From positions 1-64,000 of the forward strand of contig NZ_DASZKT010000113.1 in assembly GCF_035552695.1 (NCBI RefSeq): 64,000 nt of DNA. The letters run 5' to 3'. A program made the translations under genes and the position numbers. Shown piece after piece: positions 45,243-53,840 of the stretch; position 1 is the stretch's first letter, and each line of letters starts with the position of its first letter. The stretch comes from Actinospica sp035552695. Its GTDB lineage: Bacteria; Actinomycetota; Actinomycetes; Streptomycetales; Catenulisporaceae. Under the pieces are notes generated by a model. The model made no database searches. It was given only the letters and a program-made list of their open reading frames with translations, and was not told the origin of the DNA.

Positions 45243-45591
45243 CGGTTCCGCTCGAGGCGGCGCCGGCCTTGGCCTCGGTACCCGTCTTCTCCTCGGCCGG
45301 GGCCGCGGCCTCGGTCTTCGCGGCGGACTTGGCGTCCCAGCCGATCTCGGCCCGGTTGCTGTCGCCCTTGACCCAGCCGGGCAGCATCACCAGGAAGGTG
45401 ATCACCAGGAACAGGCCGACCGGGATGCCCACGAAGATTCCGATCGTGGTCAGCACGGACAGCCGGGGACCCGCGTCCTCGCCCTGGAAATCGGTCGCGA
45501 AGGCCGAGCCCGCGGCCAGCAACGGGACGGCGGTCAGCGCGGCCACGGTCCCGGCCCGCACCGCGGCACGCTTTGCTGATCTGATAGTCAC
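45220..45591 (-). CDS. Small membrane-anchored protein of unknown function
   Basis: 123 residues. A signal peptide (VRAGTVAALTAVPLLAAGSA to about 33), a membrane helix (about 50-70, GIFVGIPVGLFLVITFLVML) and an Ala/Glu/Gly-rich tail. GTG start at 45591 chosen because the signal peptide begins at once. Same transcript as the DUF5130-like gene. Confidence 0.65.
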   Translation of the reverse strand: MTIRSAKRAAVRAGTVAALTAVPLLAAGSAFATDFQGEDAGPRLSVLTTIGIFVGIPVGLFLVITFLVMLPGWVKGDSNRAEIGWDAKSAAKTEAAAPAEEKTGTEAKAGAASSGTGGASGSW

Positions 45592-45653
45592 AGCACAACG
45601 GTACTCGACTCGGGTTCCGGCCATGCAGCCAGGTCGCGTATCGATGGCGAAGA

Positions 45654-47717
45654 TCAACCCAGTATGCGCAGCGCCCGGGCCAGCGAGCGGACCCGCGGGT
45701 TGCGGGCGAGGTCCTCCAGCAGCACCGGCGAGCCCCGGCCGTCGGCGAGCGGGTACCGCCAATTGGGGTACGTCTCCGCGTCGGTGCCCGGCAGGTTGTG
45801 CGGGCGACGGTCGCCGACCGCGTCCGGCAGGTACACCCCGACCAGCCGCGCTGGCGTCCACGCCAGGTAGCGGTGCAGCGCGTCCACGGTCTCCGGCTCG
45901 CCCGCGCCACGGCGCAGCAGGCCCTCCCGACGCAGCGCGGCGAGCCAGTCGGACGCGTCCAGCGACTCCCCCGCGAGCACGGCGGCGGTCGGCGGCAGAT
46001 CGTGCGTCGTCACGGTCGCCAGGCTCTCGGTCCGCCAGCGCGCCGCGTGCAGCGGATTGCCGTTCGCGTCGCGCTCGAACCAGAGCACGCTGGTGCCGAG
46101 GATCCCGCGGCTGGCCAGCGACGTGCGCACCCACGGTTCCACGGTGCCGAGGTCCTCGCCGATCAGCAGCGCTCCGGACCGGTGCGCCTCGAGCGTGAGC
46201 ACGCCGAGCATCGCCTCGTGGTCATAGCTGACGTACGTGCCCTGATCCGCTGTCGCGCCCTCGGGGATCCACCACAGCCGGAACAGGCCCATGACGTGGT
46301 CGATCCGCAGTCCGTGCGCGTGCCGCAGCGTGCCCTGGAGAATCCGCCGGTACGACGAATAGCCCGTCTCAGCGAGCTTGTCCGGCCGCCAGGGCCGCGA
46401 GCCCCAGTTCTGGCCCGAGGTGTTGAACTCGTCCGGCGGAGCGCCGACCATCACGCCGTGCGCGTAGACCTCGGAGTCGGCCCACACGTCCGCGCCGTCC
46501 GACTGCGCGCCGATCGCGAGGTCGTGGATGATCCCGTACGGCATCCCGGCCCGCCGGCACGCGGTCTTCGCGGTCGCGAGCTGCTCGTCGAGCAGCCACT
46601 GCAGCCAGCAGTGGAAGTCGATCTCGGCCGCCTCGGCCTTCTGCCACGAACGCGTCCGCGCGCTCTGCGGGTTGCGCAGGCCCTTCGGCCAATTCGACTC
46701 GTCCCGGCCGTGCCGCTCGACGATCGTCATCCAGGTGGCGTGGGTCCGCAGCGGCTCGGCCTCGCGGCGCAGGAACGCGCGGAAGTCGGCGTCCCGGCCG
46801 GGGCCTCGCTCGGCGATCGGCAGTTCGTAGAGCAGCCGCAGGGCACTGATCTTCGCGTCCCACACGGCGTCCCGGTCGATCAGATCGCCCGCGGGCCCGG
46901 CCTTGCGCAGGTCGTCGCCGAGCGAATCGACCTGCTGGCGGATCGACGGCGGGGCGTACGCGTATTCGTACGTGGATTCGATCCGCAGATGCGCCGGGTC
47001 CACGTAGCGGCGCGAGGCGGGCAGGTAGGGAGAGGGGTCGATCGGCTTGACGCCGCTGGAGGCGTGCAGCGGGTTGATGACGAGGAATCCGGCGCCGAGG
47101 TCGTTGCCCGCGAGCAGCGCCAGCTGCGTGAGGTCGGCCAAGTCGCCCATGCCCCAGGACTGCTGCGAGCGCACGGCGTGCAGCTGCAGCGTGAAGCCCC
47201 AGGCCCGGCCGCGACCTTCGGCCGACGCCGTCTCCAGCCGGTTCGGGGCGACCGCGAGCGGGCAGCTGCGCGATTCGCCGCCGATGTGCCCGCTCAGCGT
47301 GTGCCAGCCGAGCGGCAGCCCGGCGGGGATGGCGTAGTCGTATTCGGCGAAGCCGTCCACCTCGCCGACCCGGGACCGCACCTGGGAGACGTCGTAGCGC
47401 CGGCCGCCGTTCTCGAGCTCGATCCACAGCCGCGGCGCCGTGTCGACCGGGGCGTGCACGGTGACCTCGTCGCCGCGCCCGGTCCCGCCGCCCGGCTCGG
47501 CGCGCAGCACGATGCAGGTCGGCAGCGGTCGCCGGACGCGCCGGTTGCGCAGCGCTTTTCGGCACAGCGCCGTGGTGCTCGCGGGCACGCCGAAGGCGGC
47601 GAGCACGGCGATGAGCGTGGCCGTGGACACCTCCACCCGACGGCCTTGCCAGTCGTGGTATTCGGTGGCCACGCCATAGGCGCGGGCCAGCGCGAGCAGA
47701 TCGGGCCCGGGGCTCAT
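45654..47717 (-). CDS. malQ: 4-alpha-glucanotransferase (amylomaltase)
   Basis: 687 residues, GH77. The C-terminal two-thirds holds the catalytic barrel with HGLRIDHVMGLFRLWWIPEG (nucleophile Asp) and LLIGEDLGTVEPWVR (acid/base Glu). The N-terminal 150 residues form the extra domain common in actinobacterial MalQ. It transfers maltosyl units in glycogen/maltodextrin metabolism. ATG at 47717. Confidence 0.93.
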   Translation of the reverse strand: MSPGPDLLALARAYGVATEYHDWQGRRVEVSTATLIAVLAAFGVPASTTALCRKALRNRRVRRPLPTCIVLRAEPGGGTGRGDEVTVHAPVDTAPRLWIELENGGRRYDVSQVRSRVGEVDGFAEYDYAIPAGLPLGWHTLSGHIGGESRSCPLAVAPNRLETASAEGRGRAWGFTLQLHAVRSQQSWGMGDLADLTQLALLAGNDLGAGFLVINPLHASSGVKPIDPSPYLPASRRYVDPAHLRIESTYEYAYAPPSIRQQVDSLGDDLRKAGPAGDLIDRDAVWDAKISALRLLYELPIAERGPGRDADFRAFLRREAEPLRTHATWMTIVERHGRDESNWPKGLRNPQSARTRSWQKAEAAEIDFHCWLQWLLDEQLATAKTACRRAGMPYGIIHDLAIGAQSDGADVWADSEVYAHGVMVGAPPDEFNTSGQNWGSRPWRPDKLAETGYSSYRRILQGTLRHAHGLRIDHVMGLFRLWWIPEGATADQGTYVSYDHEAMLGVLTLEAHRSGALLIGEDLGTVEPWVRTSLASRGILGTSVLWFERDANGNPLHAARWRTESLATVTTHDLPPTAAVLAGESLDASDWLAALRREGLLRRGAGEPETVDALHRYLAWTPARLVGVYLPDAVGDRRPHNLPGTDAETYPNWRYPLADGRGSPVLLEDLARNPRVRSLARALRILG

Positions 47718-47775
47718 GCAGGTAATTCTTCCGTGCCGAGGCGTTCGGTGAAACCCCGCCGCGCCGTATCAGATC

Positions 47776-48249
47776 TCAACGGGTCGTCAGACTGGCGGCC
47801 ACCCGGGGCAGAAAGTACTCCCAGCCCTCGCGGTGTTCGCCGGGCGCCGGGTCCTCGGCCGCGACGACGACCCCGGCGCGCGGGGCGTGCACGACCTCCA
47901 ACCGGGTTCCGAGCGCGTCGGCGAGGGCCGCGGGCGAGACCGACACGGTCACCCCGTAGCGCCCGGCGGCCTCCGGCTGGTGCGACCAACCCCAGGTGAA
48001 GGCCAGCAGATGGCCGGGCACGTACTCCTCGACGACGCCGATCATGGTCTGGCCGAGTGCCGGGAAGCGGGCCAGGTACTCGCCGCCGGATACCAGATGG
48101 GTCGTCAGTTCCGCCGTCCACCACTGCCGGACCAGGTCCGGGTCGGTGAACGCGGCCAACGCGCGCTCCGGCGGCACGCCCGGCAGCACCAACTCGGCGC
48201 TCACCGTCGCGGCGTCGGTCGCGATCGCGAGCTCGTACTGCGTGGCCAA
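47776..48249 (-). CDS. SRPBCC/AHSA1-domain protein
   Basis: 157 residues. An activator-of-Hsp90-ATPase-like hydrophobic-pocket fold: VPPERALAAFTDPDLVRQWW near 25-45, GGEYLARFPALGQTMIGVVE in the middle, and GWEYFLPRVAASL at the end. Ligand unknown. TTG start at 48249 supported by GAGGGG 8 bases upstream. Confidence 0.8.
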   Translation of the reverse strand: MATQYELAIATDAATVSAELVLPGVPPERALAAFTDPDLVRQWWTAELTTHLVSGGEYLARFPALGQTMIGVVEEYVPGHLLAFTWGWSHQPEAAGRYGVTVSVSPAALADALGTRLEVVHAPRAGVVVAAEDPAPGEHREGWEYFLPRVAASLTTR

Positions 48250-48311
48250 TGCGCATTCCCCTCGGGCACGCTGACGTGCCCGCGCGGCGGCGGGGACGTC
48301 AGCGTGCGCTG

Positions 48312-48986
48312 CTAGGCGGCGAGCGGGCTGACCGCCGGGAACATTCCCGGCTTCGCCACGGGCGCGGCGTGCGCTACAGGCTCCTCCGTCACGGCCTGAA
48401 CACCGTCCGGAAGGGTCTCGGATACGAAAAGACCGTCCGGGCCCTTGGGCTCGAACGGCAGAAGATCCACGTCGGCGCCGTATCCGCGCAGGTACGGCAG
48501 CCACCGTTGGTCTGTCCGGCCCGACGAGAGGATCCGCCAGGCCGAGCCGTTCGGTTGTACCGGCAGCCGCTTCATCCGCCAGCCCAGATCGCCCAGCGGG
48601 CGGTCGGCCTTGACGTGATTGCAGCGCCGGCAGGAGGACACGACGTTGTCCCACGCGTGCTGGCCCCCGCGCGAGCGCGGGATGACGTGGTCCACGCTGG
48701 TGGCGGGCGCGTCGCAGTACACGCAGCGGCCGCCGTCCCGGGCGAAGATCGCCCGGCGGGTGAGCGGGACCCCGCGGCGCAGCGGGACGCGGACATACCG
48801 GGTGAGCTTGACCACGGAGGGGGCCGGTAGCTCCCAGCCGACTCCGTGCGTTCCCGCGGCGTGCAGGCTGGCGCCCGTGCCTTCGAGCGTGACGGCCTTG
48901 TGGTTGAGGACGAGGACCACCGCACGGCGTTGCGGAACGACGCACAGCGGTTCGTAGGAAGCGTTGAGGACCAGCGAATGGGGCAA
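48312..48986 (-). CDS. HNH endonuclease
   Basis: 224 residues. N-terminal PHSLVLNASYEPLCVVP, then the HNH site CVYCDAPATSVDHVIPRSRG followed by NVVSSCRRCNHVKADR, giving a Cys4 zinc cluster around the His-Asn-His core. This is the widespread actinobacterial chromosomal HNH family, not a phage or intein context. TTG start at 48986 with a textbook AAGGAG 6 bases upstream; the ORF upstream in frame is not coding. The long C-terminal tail (about 165-224) is less ordered. Confidence 0.9.
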   Translation of the reverse strand: MPHSLVLNASYEPLCVVPQRRAVVLVLNHKAVTLEGTGASLHAAGTHGVGWELPAPSVVKLTRYVRVPLRRGVPLTRRAIFARDGGRCVYCDAPATSVDHVIPRSRGGQHAWDNVVSSCRRCNHVKADRPLGDLGWRMKRLPVQPNGSAWRILSSGRTDQRWLPYLRGYGADVDLLPFEPKGPDGLFVSETLPDGVQAVTEEPVAHAAPVAKPGMFPAVSPLAA

Positions 48987-49571
48987 CGGAGGCTCCTTCG
49001 TCAGCGCCCGGCACGTGGCTCGCACCGAACTCCGGGTACCCCTCGACCGACAACGCCGGTGTCCGTCTACGTCGAACCCGCGGGCGGTACGGCCATGACG
49101 GAACCATGGCCCCTCCGCCGCGCGCCGGGTTTGCCGACCGACTCGGACCCGTACGGGCCCGCATCGGGCTGACAATCACACACCCGACCGCGTCGCCCTT
49201 CGCAGGGCATCATCTGCGCGGCTGCCTGGGCAACCGCACACAACCTAGTGTGGCTGTGGGAGTTGTTCCCGCGCCACCCTGTTTTCACTCCGGCACACGC
49301 CGCGAGCCTGCTGGCAGCCTCGCATCACGGCCGGGGTGCGGTCAACGGTAGTCAACGTCCGGGGACGCCCTTCCGTTCCCGCCGCTGCACGACACGGATC
49401 ATTCCCGGCGCCGACCACCCCGGGCCGAACGGCAAGGTACCGACGGGCGGCCATCGGCCGACGGCTCGGTGGAACGCTCAGGTGAGAGCCTTGCTCGGTC
49501 CTGGCGCGGGTGGACGGCCGCGCGGTGCCCTCATCCGGATCCGCTAGGTTGTGCGTGGTCCGAGCGAGAGG
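48987..49571. other. Intergenic region, 585 bp
   Basis: No supported gene on either strand. It should hold the promoter for the HNH gene and, at 49545-49550 (TAGGTT), a possible -10 element for the mscS gene. A short inverted repeat CACAC/GTGTG lies around 49236-49255. Nothing else is recognisable. Confidence 0.5.
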
Positions 49572-50531
49572 ATGACCAGACCCGTGTCCGCGATAGCCGC
49601 AGCCAGTTCCGCCCCCTCGTCGCACAGCCCTTCGCCGAAGTCCACGAGCGCGAACTTCGCCCCGCAGAACGTCAGGAGCTGGGTGGACACGCACGGCTCG
49701 CTGCTGCTGAACAACGGTCTGAAGATCGTCGGCATCATCATCGTGTGCTTCCTGCTGCGCAAGTTCATCGCGCGCACGATCACCAAGGTGGTGCGGCACG
49801 CGGCGCAGGTGGCCGAGAGCCGCGCGGGCCGGATGCTGGAGGGCTCGGGGCTGGTCGCGACCGAGCGGACCAGGCAGCGCACCCAGGCGATCGGCTCGGT
49901 GCTGCGCTCGGTGTCCTCGACGGTGATCTTCGTCGTCGGCACGCTCATGGTCATCTCGGTGCTGCAGATCTCGATCACCCCGATACTGGCCTCGGTCTCC
50001 GCGGTGGGCGTCGCGGTCGGCCTCGGCGCGAAGGACGTGATCACCGACTTCCTGGCCGGGATCACGATGATCTTCGAGGACCAGTACGGCGTCGGCGACG
50101 TGATCGACACCGGCCTGGCCAAGGGCACCGTCATCGAGGTGGGCCTGCGGGTGACCAAGCTGCGGGACGCCGACGGCGAGATCTGGTACGTGCGCAACGG
50201 CTCGATCGCCCGGGTCGGCAACCAGTCGCAGGGCTGGGGCCGGGCCGTGGTGGACGTCCCGGTGCACTACGGCGAGGATTTCGGCCAGGTGCACGAGGTG
50301 CTGGCCGTGATGGCCGAGGAGCTCTACGCCGACACGGCCTGGCGCCCGAAGTTCCTGGACGAGCAGCCGCCGCAGGTGCTCGGCATCGAGAACCTCGACG
50401 GCGGCGCCGTGGTGATCCGGGTGCAGGCCAGGACCGCGCCGCAGAAGAACGTCGAGGTGACGCGGGAGCTGCGGCGGCGGATCAAGGGCGCGCTGGACGC
50501 CGCCGGCATCGAGGTCGTCACGGCCGCCTGA
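49572..50531 (+). CDS. mscS: MscS-family mechanosensitive channel
   Basis: 319 residues. Two to three membrane helices (about 45-62, 110-130 and the pore helix), pore/gating segment ILASVSAVGVAVGLGAKDVI and FLAGITMIFEDQYGVGDVID, then the beta and alpha/beta cytoplasmic domains. Opens under membrane tension to relieve osmotic shock. Start ATG 49572 is tentative; GTG 49551 is in frame. Confidence 0.88.
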   Translation: MTRPVSAIAAASSAPSSHSPSPKSTSANFAPQNVRSWVDTHGSLLLNNGLKIVGIIIVCFLLRKFIARTITKVVRHAAQVAESRAGRMLEGSGLVATERTRQRTQAIGSVLRSVSSTVIFVVGTLMVISVLQISITPILASVSAVGVAVGLGAKDVITDFLAGITMIFEDQYGVGDVIDTGLAKGTVIEVGLRVTKLRDADGEIWYVRNGSIARVGNQSQGWGRAVVDVPVHYGEDFGQVHEVLAVMAEELYADTAWRPKFLDEQPPQVLGIENLDGGAVVIRVQARTAPQKNVEVTRELRRRIKGALDAAGIEVVTAA

Positions 50532-50734
50532 GGCCGTGCGCGACCGTAAGCCCCGCTCGGCTCAGGACCGCTCAGTACGCCCCGCCGGCCGACGACGCAC
50601 TGGTGGACGTCGCGGTGCGGCGGTGAACTTCGTTCGGGATCTCATGCCCCTTCAGTCGGGGAAGGGCTCCGAAAGGTTGCCGGGGACTTTATTCAGGTGC
50701 CCTGCCCTGCGCGGCCCTGCTAGCGTCCCCTCCC

Positions 50735-50791
50735 ATGTATGGCTCCATGTGCGCATTCGGCGCGCACTTCACCCGGATCCGCCTCGCCTAG
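50735..50791 (+). CDS. Putative Erm leader peptide
   Basis: An 18-codon open frame (starts MYGSMCAFGAHF, ends TRIRLA) precedes erm by 107 bases. It carries Arg14-Ile15-Arg16, an Arg-x-Arg pattern; such +x+ motifs are known to stall ribosomes in the presence of macrolides and act in erm leader peptides. A likely -10 (TAGCGT, 50721-50726) ends 8 bases before the ATG, so the transcript may be leaderless. An internal ATG at 50747 would give a 14-residue version. Downstream sequences can form alternative stems (see findings). Confidence 0.6.
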   Translation: MYGSMCAFGAHFTRIRLA

Positions 50792-50898
50792 CGGCGGGCC
50801 GATCCTCTTCGATCCTCGACGCCCCGCCGCATCCGGTCATCCGCCGGTGCGGCACTTCGTGCTGCCCGGCTCCGATCACTTTCAGCCGCGGAGCACTC

Positions 50899-51693
50899 AT
50901 GGACACGTACCAGCGCCAGGATTTCGGCCAGAACTTCCTCGCCGACCCACGCCTCATCGCCGCCGTCGAACGCCTCGTCAGAACCGGGACGTCCGGCCCC
51001 ATCATCGAACTCGGCGCCGGCGACGGCGCGCTGACCAGGCCGTTGGCCCAGCTCGGCCGCCAACTCACCGCCCTGGAGATCGACCCTCGACGAGCCCGCC
51101 GCCTCGCCGCGAAGGTGCGCGCCTACGGGGCATCGAGCGCCGACACCGAGGTCGTCTGCGCCGACATCCTGCGCTACCGATTCCCCGACACCCCGCACAC
51201 CGTGGTGGGAAACATCCCCTTCCACCTCACCACCGCCATCATCAGGAAGCTGCTGGCCGAACGCGCTTGGACCTGCGCGGTGCTGATCGTGCAATGGGAG
51301 GTCGCGCGCCGCCGGGCCGGCGTGGGAGGGGCCAGCATGCTCACCGCGACCTGGTGGCCCTGGTACGACTTCCGACTCGTCCGCCGCATCCCGGCGGCCT
51401 CGTTCCGCCCGGTGCCATCCGTCGATGCCGGCCTGATGACCATGCACCGCCGACCCGCCCCGCTCGTCACCGAGCAACGCGCTTATCAGGCCTTCGTCAA
51501 ACAGGTCTTCCAGTCCCCCGGTCGAGGACTTCCCGCGATGGTCCTGCGCACAGGCCGGGTGCGCCGAGCCGAACTGCACGCGTGGATCCACCGAAACCGG
51601 ATTGCAGCCCGCGCGTTGCCCAAGGACCTGACCGCCGAGCAGTGGGCCGAACTCTGGACACTGGCCGGCGGTCAAGGGCAGCGGCGGTCCTAG
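50899..51693 (+). CDS. erm: Erm-type 23S rRNA adenine-N6 methyltransferase
   Basis: 264 residues. SAM motif I IIELGAGDGALTRPLAQLG (about 36-54), catalytic motif VVGNIPFHLTTAIIR; NIPF is typical of Erm, while KsgA has NLPY. N-terminal QDFGQNFLADPRL fits. Methylates A2058 in 23S rRNA, blocking macrolide, lincosamide and streptogramin B binding. GGAG lies 5 bases before the ATG. Preceded by a leader peptide and potential attenuator; tail to tail with the GntR gene, sharing four bases. Confidence 0.88.
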   Translation: MDTYQRQDFGQNFLADPRLIAAVERLVRTGTSGPIIELGAGDGALTRPLAQLGRQLTALEIDPRRARRLAAKVRAYGASSADTEVVCADILRYRFPDTPHTVVGNIPFHLTTAIIRKLLAERAWTCAVLIVQWEVARRRAGVGGASMLTATWWPWYDFRLVRRIPAASFRPVPSVDAGLMTMHRRPAPLVTEQRAYQAFVKQVFQSPGRGLPAMVLRTGRVRRAELHAWIHRNRIAARALPKDLTAEQWAELWTLAGGQGQRRS

Positions 51694-52466
51694 CCTCCCT
51701 GGGTCCGGGCCGGGCTTCCGTTGGTGCTGTCGCGGCCGGACAGCCTCGCCAGGGTGTTCGCGGACATCGAGTTGCGGACGTTGATGATCACGGCGTCGTG
51801 GCGGTAGCTGTCCTCGGACCAGGCGAGCGGCTGGCCGGTGGGTGAGGAGGCGAGCCAGCGCTGGCGCAGCAGGGGGCTGCCTCTGCGTACGCCGAGGAGC
51901 CTGGCCTCGAGGGTCGTCGCGCTGACGGCGTCGATGAGGTGGTCGCCGTGCGCGTGCACGAAACCCAGAGCGGTGAGCTGCTCGGTGATCGAGCCCATCG
52001 TCAGATCCATGGCGAGTATGTGCTCTGCGACCAGTCCCGGGAAGAACGAACGCTCCACCATGACCGGCTCGTCGTCCAGGGTTCTGATGCGCTGGAGTCG
52101 CAGCACGTCGTCTCCCACGCTGACGCGCAGCCGGTCGGCCTCCTCCTGGCGCGCGACGCCGACCTCGACGCTGAGCACCTTGGCACCGGGGCGGTGGCCG
52201 CGCGACGTGGCCCACATGGAAAAGCTCTGCATCTCGGCGAAGCTGTGCGTCGGCACTTCACCGAGCACCACGCGCCGTGCGCCCTGCCGTGCCGCGACAC
52301 TGCCGTCCTGTTCGAGTACGGCCACTGCCTGACGTACCGTCCCACGGGACACCGCGTAGTGTGCCGCGAGCTCTCCCTCGGACGGAAGCAACGTGCCGAT
52401 CGCGTACTCCCCCTGCCGGATCGCCTCCCGCAGCTCCTGCGCAATCTGCTGGTAACGCGCCGCCAT
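51690..52466 (-). CDS. GntR/UTRA (HutC/PhnF-type) transcriptional regulator
   Basis: 258 residues. N-terminal winged helix (LREAIRQGEYAIGTLLPSEG, then YAVSRGTVRQAVAVLEQDG) and C-terminal UTRA ligand domain (LRLQRIRTLDDEPVMVERS). ATG at 52466 with AAAGGAGG 4 bases away, excellent. Divergent from the aminoethylphosphonate operon, whose promoter region contains a matching palindrome (52644-52659), so it is likely its repressor. Ligand inferred, not proven. Confidence 0.88.
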   Translation of the reverse strand: MAARYQQIAQELREAIRQGEYAIGTLLPSEGELAAHYAVSRGTVRQAVAVLEQDGSVAARQGARRVVLGEVPTHSFAEMQSFSMWATSRGHRPGAKVLSVEVGVARQEEADRLRVSVGDDVLRLQRIRTLDDEPVMVERSFFPGLVAEHILAMDLTMGSITEQLTALGFVHAHGDHLIDAVSATTLEARLLGVRRGSPLLRQRWLASSPTGQPLAWSEDSYRHDAVIINVRNSMSANTLARLSGRDSTNGSPARTQGG

Positions 52467-52643
52467 GCCGCCTCCTTTCTCGCTCTGGACTTTAGCCCGC
52501 AACCGTACCGCGAGTGCACCGCGATCGGACCGTGATATTCGCCTGGGACGATGACACGCCAGGCCTGGAGCAGTTATTGCGCCAGGCTAAACCGGGAAAT
52601 CGCACCCTGTTCACCGTCGCGTTACCGTGGCCCGGCTAAATCC

Positions 52644-52659
52644 ACTTGTCCAGACAGGT
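52644..52659. promoter_or_regulatory. Candidate GntR/PhnF-type operator
   Basis: ACTTGTCCAGACAGGT is a near-perfect 16-bp palindrome (half-sites ACTTGTC and ACCTGTC read from each strand) with the TGTC-NN-GACA core common among HutC-subfamily operators. It follows a TAAATC hexamer (52637-52642) that could be the -10, so binding there would block transcription of the operon starting at 52722. Confidence 0.65.
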
Positions 52660-52721
52660 TACGTCGGGATGGGCGGTGTCCGGCAAGGGGCGGCGGCCGG
52701 TGGAACGCGAACGGAGCAACA

Positions 52722-53840
52722 GTGGCGTCAGCCCGGATGATCGTGGTGGGAGGCGGGGTCCTCGGCACCATGCACGCGTACGAGGCCTGCCTGCGCGGGC
52801 TCGAGGTGGTGCATCTCGAGCGCGAGGCGGGTCCGCGCGGCGCGTCGGTGCGCAACTTCGGCCTCGTCTGGCTGTCCGGCCGTGCCGACGGGCACGAACT
52901 GGCCCTCGCCCGCCGCGCCCGGCGGCGCTGGGCCGAGATCGCCGAGGACGTGCCCGGGGTCGGGTTCCGGCCGCGCGGCTCGATCACCGTCGCCCACAAC
53001 GAGGCCGAACTGGCCGTCGCGAAGTCCGCCGCCGACTGGTCCGGCGCGGTCGAGCGCGAATTCGAGTTCCTCGACGCCGACGCCGTCCGCGAGCTGAACC
53101 CGGCGCTGCGCGGGGAGTTCCTCGGCGGCCTGTTCTCGCGGGCCGACGGATCGGTGGAGCCGGGCCAGGTGCTCGGCGCGATCCGTGCGCGGCTGGCGGA
53201 TTTCCCCGGCTACACCTGGCTGCCGAACCGCCAGGCGGTGGAATTGGGCGACGCCAGCGTGCGCGACCACACCGGCGCCTGGCACGCGGGCGACGTGGTC
53301 GTACTCGCCACCGGCGCCACGCTCACCGGCATCGCGGGAGCCGAACTCAGTGCATTGCCGATCCGCCGCTGCCGGCTGCAGATGATGCAGACCGAGCCGC
53401 TCGGCGAGGAGCTGACCACATCCGTGGCCGACGGCGACTCCTTCCGCTACTACCCCGCCTACCGCGACGCGGGCCTGGAACTGCTCGACCCGCAGGCGCC
53501 GATCGCCGCCGAGCACCGGATGCAGCTGCTCATGGTGCAGCGCGCGGACGGCGGCCTGACCATCGGCGACACGCACGCGTACGACGAGCCCTTCGACTTC
53601 GCCGTCGAGGAGGCGCCGTACCAGCACCTGCGCGAGGTGGCCGGGGCTCTGCTCGGCCGCGAACTGCCCGCCGTACGGCGCCGCTGGGCCGGCGTCTACT
53701 GCGAGACCACCGACGGCTCGATCTACTCCCGCTCCGCGGTGCGGCCCGGCGTCATCGCCGTGACGGCCCCCGGCGGACGCGGCATGACCTGCTCCGCAGG
53801 AATCGCCGGGGAGACCTTCGACGGATTGGACCTCGCATGA
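52722..53840 (+). CDS. FAD-dependent amine oxidoreductase (phosphonate-locus type)
   Basis: 372 residues from GTG 52722 (GGAG 5 bases upstream). DAO-family fold: Rossmann VVGGGVLGTMHAYEACLRGL at about 7-26, REAGPRGASVRNFGLVW, and C-terminal ITAVTAPGG-like GVIAVTAPGGRGMTCSAGIA. It belongs to the TIGR03364-like group found beside phosphonatase-like hydrolases. Likely oxidises the amine of 2-aminoethylphosphonate (or its N-methyl form) to phosphonoacetaldehyde. Stop overlaps the next ATG (ATGA). Confidence 0.82.
   Translation: MASARMIVVGGGVLGTMHAYEACLRGLEVVHLEREAGPRGASVRNFGLVWLSGRADGHELALARRARRRWAEIAEDVPGVGFRPRGSITVAHNEAELAVAKSAADWSGAVEREFEFLDADAVRELNPALRGEFLGGLFSRADGSVEPGQVLGAIRARLADFPGYTWLPNRQAVELGDASVRDHTGAWHAGDVVVLATGATLTGIAGAELSALPIRRCRLQMMQTEPLGEELTTSVADGDSFRYYPAYRDAGLELLDPQAPIAAEHRMQLLMVQRADGGLTIGDTHAYDEPFDFAVEEAPYQHLREVAGALLGRELPAVRRRWAGVYCETTDGSIYSRSAVRPGVIAVTAPGGRGMTCSAGIAGETFDGLDLA

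Noticed and set aside
49067..49288. Small minus-strand gene (73 codons)
   Set aside because: No ribosome site, no recognisable motif and Arg/Gly/Pro composition typical of chance frames.
50899..51693. KsgA/RsmA 16S rRNA dimethyltransferase
   Set aside because: The catalytic motif is NIPF rather than NLPY and the neighbourhood lacks typical ksgA partners; Erm is the better fit.
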